Shown here piece after piece: positions 1-8,587 of a stretch of 64,000 nt of DNA (its first letter is position 1; each line of letters opens with the position of its first letter). The stretch comes from Planctomycetota bacterium (lineage in GTDB: Bacteria > Planctomycetota > PLA2 > JAEUHO01), in NCBI GenBank assembly GCA_029259775.1, contig JAJDEN010000020.1, forward strand, positions 204,846 through 268,845, in the 5' to 3' direction. The notes under the pieces are model-generated. The model ran no database searches. It saw only the letters and a list, made by a program, of their open reading frames with translations, and had not been told where the DNA came from. A program made the position numbers and the translations under genes.

Positions 1-867
1 CGAAGCCCGCGCTTGATCGTCGAAGGCATCCAGAAGGACCTGCGCGAGTTCCAGACGCGTCACGACCTCGAGACCGTCGTCGTCGTCAACATCTCCAGCA
101 CCGAACCTCCCGGCCATCTGCCGATCGAGTACGCCACCCTCGAAGCGTTCCGCAAGACGCTGGAGACCAAGAAGCCGCGCAAGGCCGTAACCGCCAGCGT
201 GCTCAACGCCTACGCCGCGATCGACGCCGGCTTCCCCTACATCAACTTCACGCCCTCGCCCGGCAGCACGATCCCCGCGCTCATGCAACTGGCCGAGGAG
301 CGCGGCGTCCCGCACATGGGCTCGGACGGCAAGACGGGCGAAACGCTCGTGAAGACCGCCCTCGCGCCGATGTTTGCCGGCCGCGCCCTGCGGGTCCTCT
401 CCTGGGAGGGCTACAACATGCTCGGCAACCGCGACGGGTTCGTACTCAACGATCCCAGCGCGCGCGAGAGCAAGACCCGCTCCAAGGACAAGGCGCTGCG
501 ACAGATCCTCGGCGACGCCGACGAGATGCACTCCAAGGTCACGATCGACTACGTGCCGAGCCTGGATGACTGGAAGGTCGCCTGGGACTACATCCACTTC
601 GAGGGCTTCCTCGGCGCGCGCATGTCCATGCAGTTCACCTGGCAAGGCAACGACTCGGCCCTGGCCGCGCCGCTCGTGCTCGACCTCGCACGCCTCGCCG
701 CCTTCGCGCAGGCGCGGGGGGAACGCGGACTGATGACGTGGGCCGCGGCCTACTTCAAGAGCCCCGCCGCGGTCGAAGACCAGAGCTTCGTGAAGCAGTT
801 CTCGATGCTCGAGGCCTACGTCGCGCGGCACCGCGAGGGAGCCAAGCGGTCGAAGCAGTCGCGCTGA
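1..867 (+). CDS. ino1: Inositol-3-phosphate synthase, C-terminal part
   Basis: Converts glucose-6-phosphate to myo-inositol-3-phosphate using NAD, the entry step to inositol lipids and inositol solutes. The frame is open from the first base, so the N-terminal NAD-binding part lies left of the window and only about 288 residues are visible. Seen here are the family motifs TPSPGSTIPAL, GSDGKTGETLVKT (catalytic lysine region), NMLGNRDGF, KVTIDYVP and NDSALAAPLVLDL, in the order found in Ino1 proteins. The stop TGA overlaps the ATG of the thiamine gene by one base (TGATG), so the two are probably translated from one message. Identification is firm; the true start cannot be seen. Confidence 0.93.
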   Translation, partial: RSPRLIVEGIQKDLREFQTRHDLETVVVVNISSTEPPGHLPIEYATLEAFRKTLETKKPRKAVTASVLNAYAAIDAGFPYINFTPSPGSTIPALMQLAEERGVPHMGSDGKTGETLVKTALAPMFAGRALRVLSWEGYNMLGNRDGFVLNDPSARESKTRSKDKALRQILGDADEMHSKVTIDYVPSLDDWKVAWDYIHFEGFLGARMSMQFTWQGNDSALAAPLVLDLARLAAFAQARGERGLMTWAAAYFKSPAAVEDQSFVKQFSMLEAYVARHREGAKRSKQSR

Positions 868-1544
868 TGCACGCAGCGTCCGGCGGCGACAGGGATGGCG
901 ACGAGCGCCGCCGCCGCCTGGCCGAGGCGCGCCTCTACCTGATCCTGACGGTCACCGACGACGCCGCGACCTGGCGCACGCCGCTCGTGGAGGCGCTCCA
1001 GACCGGCGCGATCGACGTGCTGCAGCTGCGGGATCAGCGGCGCGATGAGCGCAGGGTCTACTTCCAGGCAGGCTCGCTGCAGATCCTCTGCCACGCCTTC
1101 GGCGTGCTCTTCCTGCTGAACGACCGCCCTGACGTCGCCGCCAAGCTGGATCTCGATGGGGCTCATGTCGGCCAGGAGGACATGGGGATCGACGAGGCCC
1201 GCCTGCTGCTCGGCGCCGACCGGCTCCTCGGCCTCTCGACCCACCACCCGGGCGAGGTCGAGGCCGCGACGCGCGCGGGCGTCGACTACGCCGGCCTCGG
1301 CCCCTGCTTTGCGACGTCGTCGAAGGATCTGGTGCGGGAGCCCGGAGGAGCCGATCTCATCGCCTCCTGCCGCGCGGCGGCCGGCGACCTGCCGCTGTTT
1401 CCGATCGGCGGGATCACGACCGCCAACATCGCACAGCTCGTCGCGGCCGGGGCCACGCGCGCTGCGGTCGGTGCCGGCATCCTGGAATCGGAGGATCCGG
1501 CGGCGGCAGCGCGCGCCCTGCGCGAGGCGTTGATGGGCGCGTAA
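867..1544 (+). CDS. thiE: Thiamine-phosphate synthase
   Basis: Couples hydroxymethylpyrimidine diphosphate and thiazole phosphate to thiamine phosphate; a cytoplasmic TIM-barrel enzyme. The protein has 225 residues, normal for ThiE. Visible motifs are LQLRDQ (pyrimidine site), LLGLSTHHPGE, the phosphate-binding stretch GLGPCFATSSK, and PIGGITTANI followed by AVGAGIL at the C-terminus. The open frame extends upstream inside the preceding gene, but the ATG overlapping that gene's stop is preferred because it gives a normal N-terminus and suggests translational coupling. No other thiamine gene or TPP riboswitch is nearby, and coupling to an inositol-phosphate synthase is unusual. The P-C-F form of the usual P-V/I-F motif is a minor variation. 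Confidence 0.9.
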   Translation: MHAASGGDRDGDERRRRLAEARLYLILTVTDDAATWRTPLVEALQTGAIDVLQLRDQRRDERRVYFQAGSLQILCHAFGVLFLLNDRPDVAAKLDLDGAHVGQEDMGIDEARLLLGADRLLGLSTHHPGEVEAATRAGVDYAGLGPCFATSSKDLVREPGGADLIASCRAAAGDLPLFPIGGITTANIAQLVAAGATRAAVGAGILESEDPAAAARALREALMGA

Positions 1545-1553
1545 GCTAGGCGG

Positions 1554-4520
1554 ATGCGCATCACCTCGTCCCGCGGCATGCGACGGCTCCCCGCCGCCCT
1601 TGCGGCCACCCTTGTCCTCTTGCTCTGCGCCCCCGTGCTTCGAGCCGGCGACGAGCCGACGTCCAGCGCGAAGGGCACGATCGAGCGTCGGCTGAACGAA
1701 GCGAAGAACCTCGAGAAGATCCAAGGCGACGCGGAAGCCGCCCTCGCGATCTACGAGGAGCTCTCGCGCCGTGAGGACCTCACGGGTGCCTCGAAGGCCG
1801 CCGTCCTCGTGGGCGCGGCCCGGTGCCACGAGAAGGCGCAGCGTTTCGACGCCGCCGTGCGCTACTGGAAGCGGATCTTCGCGGACCCGAAGACGTCGGA
1901 CAGCCTGCGCGCCCTGGCCATGCGCAAGATGGCGGAGAAGACCGCGCGCGACGAGGCATCGCGCGGCGGCGAAGGCAGCAGCGACGACGCCGACGAGCGT
2001 GCCCGCGCCAGCTTCCGCGCGGACCAACGACGCAATGCGCTCGCGCGCGTTGCCGAGGCGCGCACGGCGCTGGCCGCGAGGCGCTTCGAGGCAGCGACGC
2101 AGTTCGCCCTGCTCGCGCTGAAGCTCGACCTCGAGAACACGGAGGCCGAGGCGGTCCTCGATGAGATCCGCGCGCAACGCCCCGACATGGGTGACGTGCT
2201 CGGACGCCTCGTCACGTTCGTGCAGACCCGGGAGCTCGAGGAGTTCGAGTGGCTGCGCAGCGAGGCGCGCGGCATCGAGCGGGCCGCGCGCGTCGCCTAC
2301 GACCGCAAGGACTGGCCCGAAGCCGACCGCCTCTACCGCAAGGCGATCGGGCTCATCGACGACAGCGGCTTCCTGACCCTGGGGGCGACCGTCGACACGG
2401 GCAGCCTGGGCGAGGTGCGCGCACGCCTCTTGCAGTTCCTGCGCGCGACCCACGACGGCGGCAAGGCCAGCGGACACTCGTTCGCGCCCGAGCCCGCGGT
2501 CCCTGACCTCAAGGCTCGCAGCGGCAGCCGCGCACGCGCGCTCTTCGGCAACCTGGCCGACATGTTCACGCCGCGCGCCGAGGGTGCCGAGGCGCTGCAC
2601 TTCTTCGGCTTCGTGCCGGAGATGAAGCGCGGCGCCGGCAAGAGGCTCGTCACGTCGAGTTTCACGGCCGGCCTCAAGGCCGAGAACCGCCCGGGGGTCC
2701 TCAGCCGCTCGCGGTGGGCGGAGCGCTGGATTCGCGGCAACATCGGCGCCCGCTGGATGAGCCCCTCCGAGTTGGTCGCCCGTGGATCGAACCGCCCCTC
2801 GCGCAGCAAGCGTCGGCGCATCCTGATCCGCGTCGGTGACCTGATCTGTGCGCAATGCGGTGAGCAGGAATACGGCCGGATCGAGGCGCTCCAGCGCTCC
2901 TTCGGCAAGAAGCCGTCCCCGCTTCGGGTGAACGTGCGCCTCTACGCCGTGGACGCCGCAGGTGCGGTCCGCGCATCGGAAGCGCTGCGCACGCGCGCAG
3001 GCCCGAGCGCCTCCGGCCTCGACCATGTGGTGACCGGGCAGTTGCTGAGCGAGTGCGTGCGCAAGCTCAAGGACCTCCAGGGCACGACGCCGCTTGGCCA
3101 CGCGCAGGTGCAACTCGACGGCGCGTCGAGCGTCCTGCTCGAGCTCACGCGCTTCACCTCCGAGCATCCGGCCTACCGCAACGTCCCGGAGCCCGGGCTG
3201 ACGATCGAAGACAAGAACAAGCGCTACGGTCTCTTCCTCGATCTCTATGCCGAGGACATGCCGGGGCGCAAAGGTCCCGGCAACGACCGCAGCGCGCTCT
3301 CCGTGCTGGCGCGCGTAACCATGCCCCATCCGCTCTACGCCTCGCACGTCGTGCCGCGCCCGAGCCGACCGCACCCCGACTGGACACGGCGCCCGATCCT
3401 GCTCGAGCGCAGCATCGAGTCCGACCGGGAGGTCCCGCACTACGGGACGTTCGTTCTTCAGGGCATCCCCAACCCCTTCCCCGGCTCCAACCAGGAGTTC
3501 GGTGAGCTCATGGTGCTGATCGGCACGACGCTGAAGGGAACCCCGGTCCCCGATCCGCCGCGCGAGACGACGCAACCTGCGATCGTCCCGGCCGACCTCG
3601 ACTCCCGCGACTACCGCCTCGGGCCGCTGTCCACGGAAGTGGGCGATCAGATGGTGGCGCAGGACTGGCCGGCCCTGCGCACGGTCGCCGAGGGGCTGAG
3701 CGAGGCAGATCTGCGCCGCCTGCGCGACGACAACCTCGCCAACATCCTCATGCAGCTCGCCGGCATCGACGCCGCCGGACCCGGCGCCGCAGACTCGGTC
3801 GTCGTGCAGGACCACCTCGTGCACGCCACCATGAGCCGCGACAGCCACATACGCCTGCAGCAGGCCGTCCAGCGCCTGCGATCGCACGAGAACGACCTCT
3901 ACCAGGTGCTGGTCCAGTCCGCGGAGATATCGAACACGCTGTGGAAGAAGTGGACGGCCATCGAGGGCGTGCAGCCCAACAGCGAAGGGAACTTCCGCAT
4001 CCAGGGCGCGGCACGCAAGGCGATCGAAGCGGAGATGGGCGCCGTGATGAAGCGTCCCGGCATGTTCAACACCCGCCGTGTGCAGCCCGCGCGCGCGACG
4101 CAGATGGTCACGCACATCCACCTGCGTTCGCACCACATCACGAAGGACCTGTACCGCCGTCTGCTGGACCACGGCAAGGAGCGCTTCACGGCGATCCCCG
4201 GCGTGGCGGAGGAGGGCCTCGTCGTGGAGGTCCGCCCCAAGGTGGAGTTCGAGCAGGGCGGCATGGGCGCTCGTCGCGTGCGCGTACGCGCCCGCGCTGC
4301 CCGCCTCAAGGCCATCGAGCAACGCACCTACCCGAAGACGAAGCTCGCGTCGGCGATCTACGACGTGCCCGTCTGGTACACGGGCACGAAGTCGACCCAC
4401 AGCGAAGCGGGCGACGACGAGATCCTCGACAACGACACGCTGCTCATGCTGCCACTCATCTACCCGGGTGCGCCGGACCGCCGCATCGTGATCATCGTCG
4501 GTGTCCGCAAGACGCAGTAG
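1554..4520 (+). CDS. Large secreted protein, helical-repeat N-terminus, possible secretin-like C-terminus
   Basis: I do not recognise a named family. The 988-residue protein opens with a signal peptide (about residues 1-31, ending near VLRAG). Residues 35-300 are Ala/Arg/Glu-rich helical repeats resembling TPR units, such as the stretch around AALAIYEELSRRED. Residues 400 to the end are beta-rich. VNVRLYAVD, EEGLVVEVRPKVEFEQ, GELMVLIGTTL and the closing RRIVIIVGVRKT faintly recall beta strands of outer-membrane secretins, where VEVRxxxxEV, GLxLxVxPxV and LVVLIxPxI are common. That resemblance is inference and may be chance. It starts 9 bases after thiE and converges with the next gene, leaving 9 bp. 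A 1194-residue frame on the other strand is a GC-rich shadow. Confidence 0.7.
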   Translation: MRITSSRGMRRLPAALAATLVLLLCAPVLRAGDEPTSSAKGTIERRLNEAKNLEKIQGDAEAALAIYEELSRREDLTGASKAAVLVGAARCHEKAQRFDAAVRYWKRIFADPKTSDSLRALAMRKMAEKTARDEASRGGEGSSDDADERARASFRADQRRNALARVAEARTALAARRFEAATQFALLALKLDLENTEAEAVLDEIRAQRPDMGDVLGRLVTFVQTRELEEFEWLRSEARGIERAARVAYDRKDWPEADRLYRKAIGLIDDSGFLTLGATVDTGSLGEVRARLLQFLRATHDGGKASGHSFAPEPAVPDLKARSGSRARALFGNLADMFTPRAEGAEALHFFGFVPEMKRGAGKRLVTSSFTAGLKAENRPGVLSRSRWAERWIRGNIGARWMSPSELVARGSNRPSRSKRRRILIRVGDLICAQCGEQEYGRIEALQRSFGKKPSPLRVNVRLYAVDAAGAVRASEALRTRAGPSASGLDHVVTGQLLSECVRKLKDLQGTTPLGHAQVQLDGASSVLLELTRFTSEHPAYRNVPEPGLTIEDKNKRYGLFLDLYAEDMPGRKGPGNDRSALSVLARVTMPHPLYASHVVPRPSRPHPDWTRRPILLERSIESDREVPHYGTFVLQGIPNPFPGSNQEFGELMVLIGTTLKGTPVPDPPRETTQPAIVPADLDSRDYRLGPLSTEVGDQMVAQDWPALRTVAEGLSEADLRRLRDDNLANILMQLAGIDAAGPGAADSVVVQDHLVHATMSRDSHIRLQQAVQRLRSHENDLYQVLVQSAEISNTLWKKWTAIEGVQPNSEGNFRIQGAARKAIEAEMGAVMKRPGMFNTRRVQPARATQMVTHIHLRSHHITKDLYRRLLDHGKERFTAIPGVAEEGLVVEVRPKVEFEQGGMGARRVRVRARAARLKAIEQRTYPKTKLASAIYDVPVWYTGTKSTHSEAGDDEILDNDTLLMLPLIYPGAPDRRIVIIVGVRKTQ

Positions 4521-4529
4521 CCCGCCGGG

Positions 4530-5387
4530 CTAGCGCTCGAACCACTCGCGCAAGCAACCCTCGTCGATGCCAAACAGCTCGTGCAGCTGCTGCGACGCGT
4601 TGACAGCGACGGGCCGTTCCTCGCGCGTGGTCTCGCCGAGGACTTCGATGCTGCCCGGGCGCTCGCCGTAGCGGTAGATGCGCCCGTCGCGACGACACGC
4701 GAAGCGCAGCGGCATCGGCCGACCGCGATAGAAGGATGCGAGCCAGGCCTGGCGGAAGCTCTGGGGCGGCGCGGGCATGGGGATGATCGAGTAGATCGCC
4801 CGCTCGCCCGCACTGCGGCCCGGGAGGTGCCACGGGTCCAGCCCCACCGGAGCGAGGCGCTCCGTCGCATTCGCACCGGCGCAGTGCATGTGCAGGGTGA
4901 CGGTCAGCGTCGGGCCGCAGCGAGGCTCCAGACGAATCGTGCCGAGCGGATCCTCGAGCGTGCCCCCGGGGCGGACGGGCACGGGGCCGCACATGAGCAG
5001 GGCGGGGTCGTAGAGCAGGGGGCCCTCGGGCGCGTAGAGGACGACCGCGGCGTGCGCCTGCTCGGTGACGAGGTTGTGCCCGAGCGCGCAGTGGGCCGTG
5101 AGGCCGGCTCCGCGCATCAGGTCGCGCAGCGCATAGGCGAGCGAGAAGCTGGTGCCACCCAGACCATGGGCCGCGTTCTCGCGCAGCATCCGGTCGGTCG
5201 CCCGCGGCCACGCCTCGGGATCGTCCGGCTGCTCGCCAACGGAGCGGTTGTTGGAGAGATTCTCGTAGGGCACGCGCGCGAGGAACGCCTCGTAGATGGT
5301 CTGCGCGCACTCGCGGGGAGAGAGCTCGCCGAGGAGCGCAGGCTCCAAGTCGAGTTGCTTCAGCCGGTGAGCAGTAATGACATCCAT
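4530..5387 (-). CDS. Arylamine N-acetyltransferase-fold protein with Ser in place of catalytic Cys
   Basis: The 285-residue protein matches the NAT fold. ARVPYENLSNN (residues 37-47) corresponds to the RVPFENL motif, and H112 with D127 (AHAAVVL and LLYDPAL) fits the His-Asp half of the Cys-His-Asp triad. The nucleophile motif, normally GGxCFELN, reads GGTSFSLA, so residue 80 is Ser (codon AGC at 5150-5148, one base from TGC). NAT enzymes move acetyl groups through this cysteine, so classical activity is unlikely unless Ser can replace it. It may be an altered acyltransferase, a related amide-forming enzyme or a pseudoenzyme. It reads toward the secreted-protein gene and follows the PAP2 gene on the same strand. 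Confidence 0.8.
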   Translation of the reverse strand: MDVITAHRLKQLDLEPALLGELSPRECAQTIYEAFLARVPYENLSNNRSVGEQPDDPEAWPRATDRMLRENAAHGLGGTSFSLAYALRDLMRGAGLTAHCALGHNLVTEQAHAAVVLYAPEGPLLYDPALLMCGPVPVRPGGTLEDPLGTIRLEPRCGPTLTVTLHMHCAGANATERLAPVGLDPWHLPGRSAGERAIYSIIPMPAPPQSFRQAWLASFYRGRPMPLRFACRRDGRIYRYGERPGSIEVLGETTREERPVAVNASQQLHELFGIDEGCLREWFER

Positions 5388-5414
5388 GGCACACCCCGCG
5401 CCCGAGGCACGAGT

Positions 5415-6101
5415 CTACCCGGCTTCCCCGGACGTCCCGGCCGTTCCTTTCGAATCGACCTGAACATCTTCGGCCTCGACCCACGCCCGCAGGCCCAGCA
5501 GCCCGAGCGCACGTGGCAAGAGCCACCAGGCGCCGATCGCGACGCAGGGGCCGATCACGAATCCGAGCAGCACGTCGGTCGGCCAGTGCGCGGCCATGAA
5601 GACACGCGAGAAGCCGACGAGGAGCGCATAGACCGCTGCGCACACGCCCACCCAGCGCAATGCGAGGAAGAGCGCCATGGCAAAGCCCGCCGAGTGCAGC
5701 GCATGCTGGCTGGGCAGGCCCGGCCGGCTGGAGACGTACTTGCGCACGGAGACGGATTCCGGATGCGCAGCGCACGTCGCGATCTCCTCCGCGGTGCGCA
5801 ACACGGTCGCGGCACCTCGGGGCGGGCGCGGCCTGGCCACGGTCTGCCAGAAGACGGCCGCGACGCCCCAGCTCAAGAGGAACGCGAGGGCGCACGTCAG
5901 CAGGGTGCGTAGCGCGATCTCGCGACCGCGGCGCCACGCGATGTAGAAGCAGAGCCCGATGACCAACGGGATGCCCACGTCCTTGCTCTGAAGCACCACG
6001 AGCACGTCCTGCAGACCGGGCGTGTGCAGCTCGCAGTTGATCCAGTGCAGGAGCGACTGGTCGAGTTCCTGGATCCAGGCGGTGGCGAGCGGGATGGGCA
6101 C
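5415..6101 (-). CDS. PAP2-type membrane phosphatase
   Basis: A 228-residue integral-membrane phosphatase of the PAP2/undecaprenyl-diphosphatase superfamily, acting on lipid phosphates at the membrane face. The three catalytic motifs are recognisable: QTVARPRP (K-x6-RP, with the Lys replaced), LPSQHALHS (PSGH, with Gln for Gly) and SRVFMAAHWPTD (SR-x5-H-x3-D). About five hydrophobic segments surround them. The GTG at 6101 was chosen because it directly precedes the first conserved helix; the frame stays open upstream through a 24-bp repeat into arsJ but has no ATG there. Its own substrate is not evident; arsJ lies upstream on the same strand, 104 bp away. Confidence 0.8.
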   Translation of the reverse strand: MPIPLATAWIQELDQSLLHWINCELHTPGLQDVLVVLQSKDVGIPLVIGLCFYIAWRRGREIALRTLLTCALAFLLSWGVAAVFWQTVARPRPPRGAATVLRTAEEIATCAAHPESVSVRKYVSSRPGLPSQHALHSAGFAMALFLALRWVGVCAAVYALLVGFSRVFMAAHWPTDVLLGFVIGPCVAIGAWWLLPRALGLLGLRAWVEAEDVQVDSKGTAGTSGEAG

Positions 6102-6146
6102 GGGGAGGTTGTACCCTGCGCCGCGCCATCGCCTCGCTCCCCGGCT

Positions 6147-6218
6147 CGGCTGCGAGCCCAGGTACGGGTTCGGCTGCGAGCCCAGGTACGGGCTCGGCTG
6201 CGGGCTCAGCCCCGGGCT
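6147..6218. repeat. Three tandem 24-bp units between arsJ and the PAP2 gene
   Basis: Units 6147-6170 and 6171-6194 differ at one base; unit 6195-6218 is diverged. Each begins CGGCTGCG and ends CGGGTT or CGGGCT. The third unit runs into the last codons and stop of arsJ. Because 24 is a multiple of 3, the minus-strand frame upstream of the PAP2 start reads an eight-residue repeat of the form PYLGSQPS/N, but no start codon supports translation. Confidence 0.85.
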
Positions 6219-7456
6219 CGGTCCTCGGCGGCAGCCAACGGCACGCACAGCCCCGCGGAGGCGAGCACGAAGGCGATGGACACGGCGATGCAGGCCATCA
6301 AGCCGACGCGCCCCTGGCCTGCAGCCTGGAAGACGGCGCCCGAGAGCAGGGTGCCCGTCAGCCGCCCCATCGCATTCGCCATGTAGTAGAAGCCGACACG
6401 CATGGCGACCTTGTCGCCTTCGGCGTAGGCCACGATCAGGAAGCTGTGGATGGCGCTGTTGCTGGCAAACACGACACCGAAGGCCGCGAGACCGACGATC
6501 AACACGATCTCCGGAGGCAGCTCCAGCGCCAGCCCCGCCAGGATCGCCGCCAGCGGCACGACGAGACCGACGGTCCACAGGCCGAGCCGCCGTGCGTCCG
6601 GAGGCCTGCGGCCGCTCGCGTCGCCCTTGCTCCCGACGTACCTCGGCGCCGCGGCCTGCACGAGGCCGTAGCCGATGATCCAGAGCGCCAGGAAGGCCCC
6701 GACCTCGGCGAACGCCCAGCCAAGGCTGGAGCCGAGGAAGATCGGCAGCGCGAGCACGAACCAGACGTCGCGCGAGCCGAAGAGGAACAGGCGTGACGCC
6801 GACAGCCAGCGGATCGGGCCGGGCGGCGGCACGAGGCTGCGCAGCGACACCTTCGCCTTCGAGCGTCCGGCGGCGGCGGGGAGTTTCCGCCAGGCGACGA
6901 CGAGCACGGCCGCGATGGCCGCCGCCATCATCGCGCAGCCCATGCGGAAGCCGACCGTATCGAGCAGCACGCCGCCGAGGAAGAAGCCGATCCCCTTGAG
7001 CGTGTTCTTCGAGCCGGTGAGCAAGGCCACCCAGCGCATCAGGCCCTGACGGTCGTGCTCGGGCAGCACGAGCTTGATGTAGCTCTTGGAGCTCATCTTC
7101 GTCAGGTCCTTGGCGATGCCCGAGAGCCCCTGGGCGATCATGACGTAGGGCACGGTCAACGCGCCCGCCCCGACGGCCAGCATGCCCAGCGCCGTGAGCT
7201 GCAACACGAGGCCGGACCAGAGCGTGCTCTTCAGCCCGAAGCGGGCACCGACCCAGCCACCGAGGAAGTTCGTGACCACGCCGAAGAACTCGTAGAAGAG
7301 GAACAGCGAGGCGATCTCGAGTGGGGCGTAGCCGATGTCGTGGAGGTAGAGCAGCACGAGCATGCGCAGCGCGCCGTCGGTCAGGGTGAACACCCAGTAG
7401 GTGAACGTGATGATCGCGTAGTCGCGAACGTTGGCTTCCGGCGGGTGCTCAGTCAC
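6206..7456 (-). CDS. arsJ: Organoarsenical efflux MFS permease ArsJ
   Basis: A 416-residue major-facilitator permease with about 12 hydrophobic segments. The sequence carries the ArsJ signature stretches: WVFTLTDGALRMLVLL near the N-terminus, FLFYEFFGVVTNFLGGW, AQGLSGIAKDLTKMSSKS, WVALLTGSKNTLKG and FGSRDVWFVLALP. In characterised bacteria ArsJ exports 1-arseno-3-phosphoglycerate made by a partner GAPDH, giving arsenate resistance. The GTG start at 7456 lies inside the end of the upstream GAPDH gene (8-base overlap, GTGACTGA), so the two are almost certainly co-translated. No ArsR repressor or other ars gene is visible beside them. Confidence 0.93.
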   Translation of the reverse strand: MTEHPPEANVRDYAIITFTYWVFTLTDGALRMLVLLYLHDIGYAPLEIASLFLFYEFFGVVTNFLGGWVGARFGLKSTLWSGLVLQLTALGMLAVGAGALTVPYVMIAQGLSGIAKDLTKMSSKSYIKLVLPEHDRQGLMRWVALLTGSKNTLKGIGFFLGGVLLDTVGFRMGCAMMAAAIAAVLVVAWRKLPAAAGRSKAKVSLRSLVPPPGPIRWLSASRLFLFGSRDVWFVLALPIFLGSSLGWAFAEVGAFLALWIIGYGLVQAAAPRYVGSKGDASGRRPPDARRLGLWTVGLVVPLAAILAGLALELPPEIVLIVGLAAFGVVFASNSAIHSFLIVAYAEGDKVAMRVGFYYMANAMGRLTGTLLSGAVFQAAGQGRVGLMACIAVSIAFVLASAGLCVPLAAAEDRARG

Positions 7457-8474
7457 GCGCGGACTCCGCCGCGCCCGCGACCATCGCCGCCAGCTCGACG
7501 AGCCTGTTGGCGTAGCCCCACTCGTTGTCGTACCAGACGATGAGCTTGACGAGACGGCCGTCGACGACGCGCGTCGAGAGGGCATCGACGATCCCGCTCC
7601 GCGGATCGCCCGCGTAGTCCGACGAGACGAGCGGACGCGTCTCGTAGCCCAGGATGCCGGCGAGCGACCCCTCGCGGCTCGCGGCCTCCAGCGCCGCGTT
7701 GACCTCATCGACGGTCGTGGCGCGGATCATGTGGAACGCGCCGTCGACAAGGGACGCGTTCAGTGTCGGCACGCGGACGGCCGTGCTGTCGAGCTTGCCC
7801 TCCAACTCGGGCAGCACGAGGGTCACGGCGTACGCCGAGTTGCTCGTCGTGGGGATGAGGTTGAGCTGTGCCGCGCGGCCGCGACGCGCATCGCTGTGGT
7901 ACCGGTCGACGACGACCTGCGTGTTCGTCGGATTGTGGATCGTCGTCACGGCGCCGCGCTCGATGCCGATGGCCTGGTGGAGCACCATGACGACCGGAGC
8001 GAGGCAGTTCGTCGTGCACGACGCGGCGGTCACGAGCACCTCAGAGGCGAGATCGAACGCCTGATCGTTGACGCCGAGCACGATGTTGGGCGGCCCGCCC
8101 TGGACCGCACGGGCCACGACGACGCGCTTGGCTCCCCGCGCGAAGTGCGGCTCCAAGCCCTCGACCGTCTTGAAGGCGCCGCTGCACTCGAGCACCAGGT
8201 CGACACCGAGGTCCTCCCAGGGGATGTCCCCGGGCGCGTCGAAGCCAGTGTAGGCGAGCGCACGATCGTCGATGCGCAGCGTATCGCCTGTCCCCTCGCA
8301 TGCGTGCGGCCAGCGGCCGTGGATGCTGTCGAAGGCGAGCAGCGTTGCCATCACCTCCGCGGTCGCGTTCGGCTCGTTGACCGCCACGATCTCGAGCTCG
8401 TCACCGGTGGCTTCCCACGCGGCTCGCAGCCCCAGGCGGCCGATGCGGCCAAATCCGTTGATGCCCACTCTCAC
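7449..8474 (-). CDS. Glyceraldehyde-3-phosphate dehydrogenase, ArsJ-associated
   Basis: NAD-dependent GAPDH of 341 residues. The Rossmann start VRVGINGFGRIGR, catalytic motif SCTTNCLAP and C-terminal WYDNEWGYANR are all intact. With arsenate in place of phosphate, enzymes of this type form 1-arseno-3-phosphoglycerate, which ArsJ exports. The tight overlap with arsJ makes that role more likely than central glycolysis, although a housekeeping function is not excluded. Start is GTG at 8474, with GGAG about nine bases upstream; the longer open frame to 8552 encodes Arg-rich sequence unlike the family. A secreted-protein gene diverges from it at 8588, leaving 113 bp for both promoters; I see no convincing ArsR site there. 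Confidence 0.93.
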   Translation of the reverse strand: MRVGINGFGRIGRLGLRAAWEATGDELEIVAVNEPNATAEVMATLLAFDSIHGRWPHACEGTGDTLRIDDRALAYTGFDAPGDIPWEDLGVDLVLECSGAFKTVEGLEPHFARGAKRVVVARAVQGGPPNIVLGVNDQAFDLASEVLVTAASCTTNCLAPVVMVLHQAIGIERGAVTTIHNPTNTQVVVDRYHSDARRGRAAQLNLIPTTSNSAYAVTLVLPELEGKLDSTAVRVPTLNASLVDGAFHMIRATTVDEVNAALEAASREGSLAGILGYETRPLVSSDYAGDPRSGIVDALSTRVVDGRLVKLIVWYDNEWGYANRLVELAAMVAGAAESARD

Positions 8475-8587
8475 GGCGTCGCTCCGTGCGCCGCGGCCGG
8501 TCCTCCGGGGCGCAAGAACATGGGATACCACGGCAGAGGCTCGCCGCCCCACCGCCGCCGCGCGAAGCCATGTAGGATTGCGTCGGG

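Noticed and set aside
816..4400. 1194-residue minus-strand open frame
   Set aside because: Lies opposite thiE and the secreted protein gene; Arg/Val/His-rich composition typical of antisense frames in GC-rich DNA, with no motif or signal.
5415..6578. Long 387-residue version of the PAP2 protein
   Set aside because: The extra N-terminus is out-of-frame arsJ sequence and the 24-bp repeat, with no start site; PAP2 similarity begins after GTG 6101.
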